From assembly GCF_025567125.1 (NCBI RefSeq), contig NZ_JAOQJI010000015.1, forward strand, positions 1 through 64,000: 64,000 nt of DNA, read 5' to 3'. Below the pieces are notes generated by a model, which saw only the letters and a list, made by a program, of their open reading frames with translations, ran no database searches and had not been told where the DNA came from. Below, piece after piece: positions 19,496 through 28,711 of this stretch (within the stretch, counting starts at the first letter, position 1; every line of letters begins with the position of its first letter). A program made the position numbers and the translations under genes. The DNA comes from Phocaeicola fibrisolvens (lineage in GTDB: Bacteria > Bacteroidota > Bacteroidia > Bacteroidales > Bacteroidaceae).

Positions 19496-19511
19496 TTAGT
19501 AGTCCTACTAA
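19496..19511. promoter_or_regulatory. candidate BlaI-type operator
   Basis: TTAGTAG-TC-CTACTAA, a perfect 7-bp dyad, sits 30 bases upstream of the -7 box of the BlaI-like gene. BlaI/MecI repressors are known to bind TACTA/TAGTA-containing dyads, so autoregulation is likely. Confidence 0.6.
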
Positions 19512-19520
19512 AACTTTTAG

Positions 19521-19549
19521 TTGTTTGTCCGATAATTTTCATATCTTCG
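19521..19549 (+). promoter_or_regulatory. promoter of the blaI-like/M56 pair
   Basis: TTG at 19521-19523 and TATCTTCG at 19542-19549, 18 bases apart, resemble the Bacteroides -33/-7 pattern. The start point would fall near 19556, which excludes the upstream in-frame ATG at 19551. Confidence 0.5.
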
Positions 19550-19577
19550 TATGGTATTAATCTTAAATGAGCTGTTT

Positions 19578-19952
19578 ATGAAGAAGCTGACACCAAAAGA
19601 AGAAGAAATAATGAATATCCTATGGACCCATGGCCCTTTGTTTATCCGTGAAATGTTGGCATTCTATTCGGAGCCGAAACCACATTACAATACAGTAGCT
19701 ACTCTGGTGAAGCTGTTGGTAGAAAAAGGCTTTGTCAGTTATCGTGCGTTTGGAAACACCTACCGTTATGAAGCAAAAATAACAGAAAATGAATACAAGG
19801 GTTCAGCTATCGGAGAGATTGTTTCTCAATATTTTGATAATTCTTATACCAAGGTTGTTTCTCAGTTTATTGAAGATGAGAAAATGAACTTGGAGGAACT
19901 GAAGCAGTTGATAGCTCAGATAGAGGAGGGGAAGAATAATCGTAAATTTTGA
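19578..19952 (+). CDS. BlaI/MecI/CopY-family repressor
   Basis: A 124-residue winged-helix repressor beginning MKKLTPKEEEIMNILW, the standard family start. The frame extends upstream to 19551 but the promoter position favours 19578. It has an N-terminal DNA-binding wing (about 1-75) and a C-terminal dimerisation helix. It probably represses itself and the adjacent M56 peptidase gene (gap of 4 bases), and is released when the peptidase signals. No beta-lactamase gene is nearby, so the regulated output is unclear. Confidence 0.92.
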   Translation: MKKLTPKEEEIMNILWTHGPLFIREMLAFYSEPKPHYNTVATLVKLLVEKGFVSYRAFGNTYRYEAKITENEYKGSAIGEIVSQYFDNSYTKVVSQFIEDEKMNLEELKQLIAQIEEGKNNRKF

Positions 19953-19956
19953 ACCT

Positions 19957-21609
19957 ATGGTAGCCCTTTTAATCTATTTACTGAAAAGCTCTTTCTGCCT
20001 GACATTGTTCTATGGGTTCTATAAGCTACTTTGTGCTTCGACCACTCGCTTTTCCTTGAACCGATGGGTGTTGGTGGGCGGAATGTTGACCTGCCTGTTG
20101 TTGCCTTTCGTTTCTCTGGAATTAGAGCATGAACCTTTAGTGCAGTCTCCTTTTAGCCTTATGGAGGAATGGAAACAGCCTGTTGATGTAATATCTGCTT
20201 CTGCTACAGGTATGGTGGAGATTACTCAGAAGGAAGCCAATTATTGGGATTGGCTTGTGCTGTTGATGGTGGCTTATCTGTCGGGATGTGCCTTTATTCT
20301 TTTGCAATGGGTTGTAGGCTATATCCGTCTGTTCCGTTGGATAAACGGGCAGGAATATAAAGAATGTAATGGATTACGATGGGTGTTGTATGATATTCCT
20401 GTCCGTCCTTTTAGCTGGGGAACGTATATCGTCATGAACAGTCAGGAATATGAAGAATATTCTCCGGTCCGTTTGCATGAGGAAATGCATTGCCGGTATG
20501 GACATTGTTATGATAATCTGCTGATACAGTTTATTCTAATCTTTCATTGGTGGAATCCGTTGGTGTGGAAACTGAAGCATGAACTTAGTAGTGTTCATGA
20601 GTATCAGGCCGATGAAGGTGTACTGAATCAAGGCATCGATGTAAAAACATATCAATTGTTATTGGTGAGGAAAGCAGTGGGTTCAAGGCTCTACTCTATG
20701 GCTTGCGGTTTTACTCACAGTTCACTTAAAAAACGTATATCTATGATGTCGAAAAAAAGAAACAGTAAGTGGGTCCGGCTGCGTGTCTTGTTAGCCGTAC
20801 CTTTGGCTGCAGGGGTCGTGTATGCCTTTGCGAGGCCGGAAGTGAAAGAAACGGTAGCGGATTATGGCGCAGCTCTTCAAACGAAGCATCAAGGAAAAGA
20901 AAAATCCGGATTAATGGTGAGGGACACAGCACAGCAGCGGAATGCAGACAATCTGATGCTGGATCATATTTCGTCGGAAAAGGCGTATGTGCTGGAATTG
21001 TATTGTAACCAGCGGAATCAGTTTCTTTTCGGGCCTGAAAATCATATTTCAAAGAAGAAGTTTGTTGATTATGGAACCATGATGGACGAGGCCAAGAAGC
21101 AATTGAAAGACTCTTTCGTCAAATTGTATGCTGAGCAGAAAACGGAAATGTCTCCTATCGTTGTCCGTATTGTAGCAGACCGCAATACAAAGATGGGGGC
21201 GATAACTATTGCCAAGCAGAAACTGGTAAAAGCGTATGATGAGGTCAGACGGGAGCTTGCGAAAACTTATCCTCAGGAATTGGTGAATGAATGTTTGATT
21301 TCCCGTTTCTATTATGCTTCTCCGAAAGCATATGCGGATGTACCGGTGGGTGTGGCCGATAAGAGTGTTCCGTTGCCGGGATATGAAGTCCGATTTTTGA
21401 AAGATAATGTGATAGTAGGTGAGTTGGAGGATTTTTCTCTGGATGAACTTTCTTCGAAAATCAAGCAGTTATGTGAGGGAAATAAGGCTGAAAACCTTTC
21501 CGTTTCGCTAAAGATACCTTCAGATGCTTCTGAAGGGGTGGTATATGATATCAAGCAGGCATTACGTGACGGATATATGCTTAAACTGAATCTTATGAGT
21601 GGTTTTTAG
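19957..21609 (+). CDS. BlaR1-like M56 family membrane metallopeptidase
   Basis: A 550-residue protein. The N-terminal 300 residues carry four hydrophobic segments and the M56 zinc motif HEEMH (174-178) with a downstream EYQADEGV segment, as in BlaR1/MecR1 sensor proteases. After the last membrane helix (about 268-288) a 260-residue extracytoplasmic domain follows. It is not a penicillin-binding fold by any motif I can see. It is paired with the BlaI-like repressor, giving a sensor-protease/repressor switch of unknown stimulus. Confidence 0.9.
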   Translation: MVALLIYLLKSSFCLTLFYGFYKLLCASTTRFSLNRWVLVGGMLTCLLLPFVSLELEHEPLVQSPFSLMEEWKQPVDVISASATGMVEITQKEANYWDWLVLLMVAYLSGCAFILLQWVVGYIRLFRWINGQEYKECNGLRWVLYDIPVRPFSWGTYIVMNSQEYEEYSPVRLHEEMHCRYGHCYDNLLIQFILIFHWWNPLVWKLKHELSSVHEYQADEGVLNQGIDVKTYQLLLVRKAVGSRLYSMACGFTHSSLKKRISMMSKKRNSKWVRLRVLLAVPLAAGVVYAFARPEVKETVADYGAALQTKHQGKEKSGLMVRDTAQQRNADNLMLDHISSEKAYVLELYCNQRNQFLFGPENHISKKKFVDYGTMMDEAKKQLKDSFVKLYAEQKTEMSPIVVRIVADRNTKMGAITIAKQKLVKAYDEVRRELAKTYPQELVNECLISRFYYASPKAYADVPVGVADKSVPLPGYEVRFLKDNVIVGELEDFSLDELSSKIKQLCEGNKAENLSVSLKIPSDASEGVVYDIKQALRDGYMLKLNLMSGF

Positions 21610-21657
21610 AATTGATTCGTGTAATAGTCTGTATTTGAAAACTTAGTTTTAAAATTT

Positions 21658-22710
21658 ATGAAACCTTTTTCCTTTTATTTAAGTCTTATATTCGTTGTAT
21701 CGGTGTTTGCTTCTTGTCAGAAGGATGGTAAAAGTATTGTTACTCCGGTATCCAGTGGTAGGCCTTATGAGGTACTGGTAGTTGCGGATGACAAATGTTG
21801 GAACAGTCCGGATAGTGCGCTTTTCCATGTACTTGATACCGATGTACCGGGATTGCCCCAACCGGAACGTTCTTTCCGGATTTCGAGAGTTCGTCCGGAG
21901 TATTTTGACCGTAGTACCCGTCTGTTCCGCAACATCATTATTGCGGATATTCAGGACATCTATACGCAAACCAAATTCAAGTATACCCGTGACGCGTATT
22001 CTTCTCCACAGATGATTATGACTATCCAGTCGCCGAATCAGGAAGAGTTTGCTGAATATGTATCCAAGAATGGACAGGTGATTATTGATTTCTTTACCCG
22101 GGCAGAAATGAACCGAGAAGTAAAACTGTTGGAGAAGAAGCATAATGATGTCTTGTCTGCCAAGGTACAAAGCTTTTTTGACTGTGATATCTGGATGCCG
22201 GTAGAACTGGCTTCGTACAAGGTTGGCCAACAGTTCTTGTGGGCTTCCAGCAACCTGAATGATTTGAACTTTGTTATCTACACTTATCCGTATACCAGCA
22301 AGGGAACTTTTACAAAGGCATATTTCATAGAAAAACGAGATTCTGTGATGAAAGCCAACATTCCGGGAGTAAAAGAAGGTATGTATATGGTGACTGCCGA
22401 TTCTATTTTTGTAGAAGCTCGTAATATTGCAGTGCAGGGTGATTATGCATATGAAGTACGCGGTTTGTGGGAGATGGAGAACGATGCGATGGGAGGCCCT
22501 TTCGTTTCACATGTTCGTGTTGACCGTACGAACGGTCGGATTGTCGTAGTAGAAGGTTTCGTTTATAATCCGGGCAAACTGAAACGTGACCAGATTCGTA
22601 AACTGAATGCTGCCCTTTATACGTTGAAACTTCCTCTAGAGAAAAAGACGGGAGAACTTCCTGTAGACAATCAGATTTCGGAAGAAAAGGTAATGAAAGA
22701 CAACTTATGA
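21658..22710 (+). CDS. DUF4837 family lipoprotein
   Basis: A 350-residue predicted lipoprotein (lipobox VFASC, Cys20) matching the DUF4837 type: SGRPYEVLVVADDKCWNSP near the N-terminus and NPGKLKRDQIRKLNAALYTL near the C-terminus. Likely periplasmic; function unknown. It follows the M56 gene after 48 bases and may be co-transcribed. Confidence 0.86.
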   Translation: MKPFSFYLSLIFVVSVFASCQKDGKSIVTPVSSGRPYEVLVVADDKCWNSPDSALFHVLDTDVPGLPQPERSFRISRVRPEYFDRSTRLFRNIIIADIQDIYTQTKFKYTRDAYSSPQMIMTIQSPNQEEFAEYVSKNGQVIIDFFTRAEMNREVKLLEKKHNDVLSAKVQSFFDCDIWMPVELASYKVGQQFLWASSNLNDLNFVIYTYPYTSKGTFTKAYFIEKRDSVMKANIPGVKEGMYMVTADSIFVEARNIAVQGDYAYEVRGLWEMENDAMGGPFVSHVRVDRTNGRIVVVEGFVYNPGKLKRDQIRKLNAALYTLKLPLEKKTGELPVDNQISEEKVMKDNL

Positions 22711-22846
22711 AAGATAGTACATTTATTATATCGTTGATTAGCACTCTATTGTCCCGTTGTAAAAGCATAAATTGAATTCGAAACCGGAATTTCCCCTGTT
22801 TGGGCTGCCCAACCTTATTTGCGGGAGATATCTAGAGATACAAAAA

Positions 22847-22886
22847 GCCAACTAATCCATAATGCTGTGTGTGTGAATTAGTTGGC
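22847..22886 (-). terminator. terminator of the MATE gene
   Basis: A perfect 10-bp stem (GCCAACTAAT 22847-22856, ATTAGTTGGC 22877-22886) with a U-run on the minus-strand side (A-run 22842-22846 on plus). It may also end the rightward DUF4837 transcript. Confidence 0.75.
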
Positions 22887-22925
22887 TGACTTTATAACAT
22901 TTAATGAATAGCCTTTTTTATATCC

Positions 22926-24257
22926 TTAAATTCGTTTCCTTTGCCAGCTTCCTTTTTTCAGGTAAATATAACTCAGCAGGCCGATGGCTCCGGCATATAC
23001 ATGTTCGGAGAACCAGCATACGGCTACGTCCATTTTCAGGAGCAGAATGATGAGGACGATGAAAATCAGGTAGCAGGTCAGGGCAATCATCTCCAGCAGA
23101 AAAGCAGCCCGGGTATCGCCTGTACCCGATACAGATTGGAAGAAAATAAATCCGGCACACTGGAAGAGATAGCTGGAGCAGAGTACCCAAAGCGTAGGGA
23201 CGGCGGCATCTACCAGGTCGGGCATGTCGGTGTAGATACGGAGTACATACGTAGGCAGACAGGCTATCAGCAGGATGACAGGCCAGACAATGTAGGTGCA
23301 GAGCCGTACGTGCTGCCGGATGGTCGGCATGACATAGCGTGCTTCTCCGGCTCCAAGCAGGTTGCTGACAAGAGCGCTACAGGTGGAGGCAAAAGCCGTA
23401 ATGGTCATGAACGGCACGCTCGACACGTTGCGTACGATGTTGGTGATGGCCAGTGAACGTTCGCCCAGGTGCTCGATGAAGATGAAGAACAGAAACCAGG
23501 TGCTGATGGATACCGCATTCTGTATCATGGTCCATAGCGATACGCTCATGATGCGTTTCAGTTCTGCCCATCGGAACTTCACCAGTTGGTTCAGTCCGTA
23601 TTTGGTACAGTCCACCTGCCGAACGGTGTAGACGATGAAAAAGAGCATGGATACCAGTTCTGCCAGTGAAGAACCGATGGCTGCTCCGGCAATGCCCAAC
23701 GCCGGAAATCCCAGTTTCCCGAATACGAGGATATAATTGAATACCACGTTCGATGTGACCATAACGATGGAGTTGAGCGTGAGGGTCTTGGTCTGGGTGG
23801 TGCCTACAAAGAAAGCCCGGAACATAATAGCCACGAACGAGAAGAAAAATCCGAATACCCGCCAGTTGATGTAGCTCACGGCTGCCTCACAGACCCGGGG
23901 AGACGCTACTACGTGCGACAATATCCAGGGAGAAAACAGTTGGGACAGGGTGAACATGACCAGTGCCATGGCCAGCAGGAAGTAAATTCCCTGATAGAAA
24001 ATGGAACCGATTTTCCGGAAATTACCTTCTCCGTTGCGACGGGCAATCAGAATCTGCGAGCCGATGCTGAAACCGAATCCCAGCATGAAGATGGCCAGGT
24101 AATATACGCCCGCAATGGCCGAAGCACCCAATTCCACTTCGCCCACCCGCCCCATGAAGGCCGTATCGGTCATGCCGATGAGTTGTTCCATGAGCAGACT
24201 GATCAAGATGGGGTAAGCCACCTTCCATATTTCGCGGTTGGTATATTTCGTATGCAT
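22926..24257 (-). CDS. MATE family efflux transporter
   Basis: A 443-residue, 12-helix multidrug/toxin extrusion carrier (NorM/DinF-like). Signatures include the N-terminal PILISLLMEQLIGMTDTAF and the internal repeat near IGSSLAELVSMLFF. It exports cationic drugs or metabolites using Na+ or H+. It is the first of three MATE genes in the window. It lies upstream of its own strong terminator and is not obviously in an operon. Confidence 0.93.
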   Translation of the reverse strand: MHTKYTNREIWKVAYPILISLLMEQLIGMTDTAFMGRVGEVELGASAIAGVYYLAIFMLGFGFSIGSQILIARRNGEGNFRKIGSIFYQGIYFLLAMALVMFTLSQLFSPWILSHVVASPRVCEAAVSYINWRVFGFFFSFVAIMFRAFFVGTTQTKTLTLNSIVMVTSNVVFNYILVFGKLGFPALGIAGAAIGSSLAELVSMLFFIVYTVRQVDCTKYGLNQLVKFRWAELKRIMSVSLWTMIQNAVSISTWFLFFIFIEHLGERSLAITNIVRNVSSVPFMTITAFASTCSALVSNLLGAGEARYVMPTIRQHVRLCTYIVWPVILLIACLPTYVLRIYTDMPDLVDAAVPTLWVLCSSYLFQCAGFIFFQSVSGTGDTRAAFLLEMIALTCYLIFIVLIILLLKMDVAVCWFSEHVYAGAIGLLSYIYLKKGSWQRKRI

Positions 24258-24313
24258 AAAAAACGGATATCAGATGATGGGGAAATGTGGTGCAAAGATA
24301 CGATAATTCTGCA

Positions 24314-24350
24314 TAAAAAAAGACCATCCTTTTGCAAGGACAGTCTTTTG
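24314..24350 (-). terminator. terminator of rpsP
   Basis: Stem AAGAC-CA-TCCTT with AAGGA-CA-GTCTT around a TTGC loop, with A/T runs on both sides, so it may act in both directions. Confidence 0.75.
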
Positions 24351-24373
24351 TTTGTCTTTTTCTGAAAGAAGAA

Positions 24374-24934
24374 TTATGCTTCAGCAGGAGCTTCTGTAGC
24401 AGCTTCTTCAGCAGGAGCAGCAGCTTCTTCTTCTGCCTTGGCAGCAGCCTCAGCTTCAGCTTTTGCAGCAGCTTCAGCAGCTTTCTTTTCAGCTACCTTC
24501 TTCGCGATTTCTTCGTTTACTTTCTTTTCAGCTTCCAAACGTGCTTTAGCTTCAGCTTTCTTAGCTTCTTCTTCTTTAGCTTTCAAAGCAGCCAAACCTG
24601 ACTGTTTGTTTTCTTTCCAAGCGTTGAATTTAGCTTCAGCCTGTGCTTCATCGAATGCGCCTTTAGCTACACCGCCCAGCAGGTGTTTCTTCATGTACAC
24701 ACCTTCGCGAGACAAGATGTTGCGTACTGTGTCAGTAGGCTGTGCACCTACCATTACCCAGTGTAATGCACGTTCAAAATTCAAATCTACTGTGGCAGGA
24801 TTGGTGTTCGGATTGTAAGTACCAATTTTTTCAGTAAATCTACCATCACGTGGTGCTCTTGCGTCTGCAATAACAATTGAATAGAACGCATATCCTTTGC
24901 GTCCGTTTCTTTGCAATCTGATTTTAGTTGCCAT
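24374..24934 (-). CDS. rpsP: 30S ribosomal protein S16 with long Ala/Glu-rich tail
   Basis: The first 85 residues are standard bS16 (MATKIRLQRNGRKGYAFY, IGTYNPN, ERALHWVMVGAQPTDTV). After residue 110 comes an extra, highly charged Ala/Glu/Lys-rich helix-forming extension to residue 186, typical of Bacteroidetes S16 rather than the 80-90 residues of E. coli. It binds 16S rRNA in the 30S body; the tail's role is unknown. It is transcribed alone from a good promoter (25000-25030). Confidence 0.96.
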   Translation of the reverse strand: MATKIRLQRNGRKGYAFYSIVIADARAPRDGRFTEKIGTYNPNTNPATVDLNFERALHWVMVGAQPTDTVRNILSREGVYMKKHLLGGVAKGAFDEAQAEAKFNAWKENKQSGLAALKAKEEEAKKAEAKARLEAEKKVNEEIAKKVAEKKAAEAAAKAEAEAAAKAEEEAAAPAEEAATEAPAEA

Positions 24935-24999
24935 TTTTCTTAATTAGTTTTTTTAATGTAAATGATTTGAATTATGCTAATAACCCGTATTAGCGGGTG

Positions 25000-25030
25000 C
25001 AAAGGTACAACTTTTCTTTTGTTCTACAAA
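25000..25030 (-). promoter_or_regulatory. promoter of rpsP
   Basis: On the minus strand, TTTG (25027-25030) and TACCTTTG (25000-25007) with 19 bases between, a near-perfect Bacteroides promoter. A 5-bp hairpin (ACCCG/CGGGT, 24983-24998) would lie at the very 5' end of the transcript. Confidence 0.75.
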
Positions 25031-25042
25031 TAGTTGCGCCAA

Positions 25043-25882
25043 TTATTTATTGATTTCGCGCAGCCATTTTTCCAGTTCGCCCGTCCATTGGCGTTTGTAA
25101 GGGAAACTGTCGTTGTATCCCCAGCCGTGTCCTCCCACCGGATAGATGTGCAGGCTGGCGGGGACTTTATTGTTGACGAGGGCAGTGTAGTAGTTTACGC
25201 TGTTGGCCACGGGAACCACCGTGTCATCGCTGCTGTGCAGGATGAAGGCCGGTGGGGTCTGTGGGTTGACCTGCTGTTCGTTGGAATATTTTTGTTCCAG
25301 TTCCTTCGAAGGATTCCTGCCTAACAAATCATCATGGGAGCCTGTATGTGTGTAGCCCGGGTCCATGGTGATGACCGGATAGAACAGAATCTGGAAATCC
25401 GGGCGGGTTTCTGCATCCGTGAAATGAGTGGCTACCGTACTGGCCAGATGCCCTCCTGCCGACGATCCCATGATACCCAGCTTCTTCACATTCCATTCTG
25501 TGGTGTGCTGCTGCATGATGCGGAGGGCTTGCTGGGCATCGCTCAGCGGCACTTCGTGATGTCCGTTGGGCATGCGGTAGCGTAGCACGGCATAAGTGAT
25601 GCCTTGGCTGTTGAACCAGGCGGCCATATCGTGGCCTTCGTGTCCCATGGCCAAAGTCCAGTATCCTCCTCCGGGGCAGGCCACGATGGCCATCCCGTTA
25701 CTTTTTTCTGCCGGATAGACGGTCAGCACGGGTTCTTCCACGTAAAGCGGTCCATCTTTTACCTGTTGGGTCATTTCGTTGGTGTTGGGGGCACCATCGG
25801 GCCATATCTTGATTTCAATGCCTTTTTGGGCAAAGAGGTGGCTGGATATCAGCAGCCACCCCATGAGCAGTAGTTTTTTCAT
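25043..25882 (-). CDS. secreted alpha/beta hydrolase (esterase-like)
   Basis: A 279-residue protein with a signal peptide (to about SHLFAQ). The alpha/beta-hydrolase features are an oxyanion segment CPGGGY, nucleophile elbow GSSAG (Ser141), Asp220 in HSSDD and His252 in GGHGW. It resembles acetyl-xylan or general carbohydrate esterases of Bacteroidetes. It starts 19 bases after the OPT transporter stop on the same strand, so the two are probably co-transcribed. Whether it acts on sugar esters or peptide-like esters is not determined. Confidence 0.88.
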   Translation of the reverse strand: MKKLLLMGWLLISSHLFAQKGIEIKIWPDGAPNTNEMTQQVKDGPLYVEEPVLTVYPAEKSNGMAIVACPGGGYWTLAMGHEGHDMAAWFNSQGITYAVLRYRMPNGHHEVPLSDAQQALRIMQQHTTEWNVKKLGIMGSSAGGHLASTVATHFTDAETRPDFQILFYPVITMDPGYTHTGSHDDLLGRNPSKELEQKYSNEQQVNPQTPPAFILHSSDDTVVPVANSVNYYTALVNNKVPASLHIYPVGGHGWGYNDSFPYKRQWTGELEKWLREINK

Positions 25883-25901
25883 GTGTCGTATGAGTCTGAG
25901 G

Positions 25902-27890
25902 TTATTTTTTCAGTTTCATGCTGGCCTTGACCAGATAGGCTATCAGCAGCAGATAGACAATTAGTGATACCAGCTCACTCATCGGATTGCTCAGCCATTC
26001 CTCGTGGATGAGGTTGATGTTGCAATAGCGCATGATGGCACTTACCACTCCCATCAGAGCACCTCCGGCAATGAATCCGGAAGCCAGCAGCGTACCTTTT
26101 TCGCCGCGTGCCGTGTTGACGGCTTCGTCCTTGCTGCGGGAAGTCACGTACCAGTTGATGGCTCCACCCACCAGCAACGGGAGGTTCAGTTCCAAGGGGA
26201 TGAACATACCCAGCGCGAAGGCCAGGGCAGGCACCTTGCAGAAGGTCAGTACCAGTGCCAGTACCGCACCGATGCCATAGAGCAACCATGGGGCACCTAC
26301 TCCGTTCATCAGCGGGTCGATGACAGCTGCCATGGCGTTGGCCTGTGGGGCAGCCAGTTGTCCGCTGGTGAATCCATACGAATCGTTCAGTACCATGATG
26401 ACGCCGCCTACGGTAGCTGCCGAAACCAGTGTGCCGAGGAACTTCCAGCTTTCCTGCTTCTTGGGTGTGCTACCCAGCCAATAACCGATTTTCAGGTCGG
26501 TGATGAAACCGCCGGCCATGGACAATGCAGTGCAGACCACGCCACCCATTACCAGTGAAGCCACCATACCCGTGGCACCTTTCAGGCCCACGGCCACCAT
26601 GATGACGGAAGCCAGAATCAAGGTCATCAGGGTCATGCCCGATACCGGGTTCGTACCGACGATGGCGATGGCATTGGCCGCCACGGTGGTGAAGAGGAAG
26701 GAGATTCCCGCTACCAGCAGGATGGCTACTACAGTATGTAGGATGTTGCCTTGCATCACGTCGAAATAGAAGAAGAGTACCACGAGCAACAGGGTGAACA
26801 AAGAACCGAAGGCGATGATTTTCATGGACAGGTCTTTCTGTGTGCGTTCCACACTTTCTTCGGTCTTCTTTCCTTTCATCTCATTGGCAGCCAAGCTGAC
26901 CGCACTCTTGATGATGCCCCATGAACGTACGATACCGATGATACCTGCCATGGCGATACCTCCGATACCGATGCTCTTGGCATATTCCTTGAAGATGAGT
27001 TCGGGCGACATGTCTTTCACGGCCATGGTGATGTCCGGATTCCAGGCATTCAGCACCTGGTCGCCCCAGAACAGGGAGATACCTGGAACGATGACCCACC
27101 ATACCACCAGGGAGCCGGCACAGATGATGGCCGCATATTTCAGGCCGACGATGTAACCGAGTCCCAGTACGGCAGCTCCCGTATTGATTTTGAAAACCAG
27201 TTTGAACTTGTCGGCAATGGTCTCGCCCCATCCACAGATACGGCTTGTAAAGTTCTCGTTCCACCAGCCGAACGTACCCACGATGAAGTCGTACAGACCG
27301 CCTACCAGTCCGGCCATGAGCAACGGTTTGGCCTGGTCACCTCCCTTTTCACCCGATACAAGTACCTGGGTACTGGCGGTCGCTTCCGGGAAGGGATATT
27401 CCCCGTGTTTGTCTTTCACGAAATATTTGCGGAACGGAATCAGGAACAGGATGCCCAGCACGCCGCCCAGCAGGGAGCTGATGAACATCTGCATGAAGTT
27501 GACCGTCATTTCCGGATATTTTTCCTGCAGAATGTAGAGGGCCGGCAGGGTAAAGATGGCTCCTGCCACGATGACGCCCGAGCAGGCACCGATGGACTGG
27601 ATCATGACGTTTTCACCCAGTGCGCCTTTGCGTTTGGTGGCACTGGAAATGCCCACGGCAATGATGGCGATAGGGATGGCTGCTTCGAACACCTGTCCCA
27701 CTTTCAGGCCCAGGTAAGCGGCGGCAGCCGAGAAGATGACGGCCATGACAAGTCCCCATGTCACGGACCACAGGTTTACTTCAGGATACGTTTTTCCGGG
27801 AGACATGAGTGGTTCGTATTTTTCTCCCGGTTTGAGCGGACGGAACGCGTTGTCGGGCAATCCCGTCGGTTTTTCTTGTGTCTCTTTCAT
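25902..27890 (-). CDS. OPT family oligopeptide transporter
   Basis: A 662-residue inner membrane protein with about 15 hydrophobic segments and the OPT N-terminal region (TWGLVMAVIFSAAAAYLGLK). Members move oligopeptides or metal chelates by proton symport; bacterial OPTs of this type are usually assigned to peptides. It is first gene of a two-gene operon with a secreted esterase. Confidence 0.93.
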   Translation of the reverse strand: MKETQEKPTGLPDNAFRPLKPGEKYEPLMSPGKTYPEVNLWSVTWGLVMAVIFSAAAAYLGLKVGQVFEAAIPIAIIAVGISSATKRKGALGENVMIQSIGACSGVIVAGAIFTLPALYILQEKYPEMTVNFMQMFISSLLGGVLGILFLIPFRKYFVKDKHGEYPFPEATASTQVLVSGEKGGDQAKPLLMAGLVGGLYDFIVGTFGWWNENFTSRICGWGETIADKFKLVFKINTGAAVLGLGYIVGLKYAAIICAGSLVVWWVIVPGISLFWGDQVLNAWNPDITMAVKDMSPELIFKEYAKSIGIGGIAMAGIIGIVRSWGIIKSAVSLAANEMKGKKTEESVERTQKDLSMKIIAFGSLFTLLLVVLFFYFDVMQGNILHTVVAILLVAGISFLFTTVAANAIAIVGTNPVSGMTLMTLILASVIMVAVGLKGATGMVASLVMGGVVCTALSMAGGFITDLKIGYWLGSTPKKQESWKFLGTLVSAATVGGVIMVLNDSYGFTSGQLAAPQANAMAAVIDPLMNGVGAPWLLYGIGAVLALVLTFCKVPALAFALGMFIPLELNLPLLVGGAINWYVTSRSKDEAVNTARGEKGTLLASGFIAGGALMGVVSAIMRYCNINLIHEEWLSNPMSELVSLIVYLLLIAYLVKASMKLKK

Positions 27891-27934
27891 GAATAATATT
27901 GCATTATGATTTGATTAATATTCTTTCGGGTGTC

Positions 27935-27968
27935 CAAAAGTAGTAAAAATCATTCATATTCATGCAAA
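27935..27968 (-). promoter_or_regulatory. promoter of the OPT/esterase operon
   Basis: TACTTTTG (27935-27942) and TTTG (27965-27968) on the minus strand, 22 bases apart. Confidence 0.55.
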
Positions 27969-28148
27969 AGGCTCCTTATTTTTGCGCTGTAGAAAAACGC
28001 AAGTACGTTTCAGATAGAATGCTTTTACGCTTGAAGGGAAGCACTAGTTTGTTTGAGGTAAAACGCAAAGGTGCATTAATCAAAACTCTTTGACATTTCA
28101 GATTGAGCGTAAGTACGTGGTTAAAGACGGTTTTAGACCATAATAAAA

Positions 28149-28178
28149 CAGGAGAAACACCCGCAGATGTTCCTCCTG
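28149..28178 (-). terminator. terminator of the DUF1573 gene
   Basis: Stem CAGGAG/CTCCTG followed on the minus strand by TTTTATT. Confidence 0.6.
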
Positions 28179-28203
28179 AATAAGTATGAAAAACGACTGT
28201 ATT

Positions 28204-28608
28204 TTAGTTGTTTGCATCGGCTGATGCCGGTGTCATGTCTCCCTCTACTACCAAGCGGGTGATTTCGTTCTTGGAGTTGGTGCGCAGGGTGATGGTCTTG
28301 CGGAAATGTCCGGGGAATTTGCCGGCTCCGTTGTAAGTCACTGTCACCTCACCGCTTTCACCCGGTTTGATGGGTTCTTTCGGATACTGAGGTACGGTAC
28401 ATCCGCACGAAGCGATGGCCTGATGAATTACCAGTGGTCCGTCGCCCGTATTGGTGAACTTGAATTTGCAAGTCACTTTCGGACTGCTTTCAGAGAAAGA
28501 GCCAAAGTTGTATGTAGTTTTTTCAAACGTAATCTGTGCTGTTCCCTGTGCGATGACGAACAGGATGTTCATTACGCACAACAAGGTAGTAAATAAAATC
28601 TTCTTCAT
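28204..28608 (-). CDS. DUF1573 domain protein
   Basis: A 134-residue secreted protein: signal peptide to about IAQG, then one DUF1573 Ig-like domain with the family motif FKFTNTGDGPLVI and the cysteine pair SCGCTVP. Probably periplasmic or cell-surface; function unknown. It lies 103 bases after the RelA/SpoT gene and has its own -7 box (TATCTTTG on minus, 28646-28653). Confidence 0.9.
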   Translation of the reverse strand: MKKILFTTLLCVMNILFVIAQGTAQITFEKTTYNFGSFSESSPKVTCKFKFTNTGDGPLVIHQAIASCGCTVPQYPKEPIKPGESGEVTVTYNGAGKFPGHFRKTITLRTNSKNEITRLVVEGDMTPASADANN

Positions 28609-28711
28609 TTTCTTTTGTTTTTAATCCTTACTCTTGACAACTTCGCAAAGATAGTGTTTTTATGCTAAAGGGGTATGTTTGTGCAGTTTTATTAACATAC
28701 TTGAAGTGTTG

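Larger units (their letters stand above)
27891..28203. other. intergenic region between OPT and DUF1573 genes
   Basis: No gene was recognised. It holds the OPT promoter at its left end and the DUF1573 terminator at its right end. Between them a 10-base word recurs with one change (CGCAAGTACG at 27998-28007, CGTAAGTACG at 28108-28117), of unknown meaning. Confidence 0.5.
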
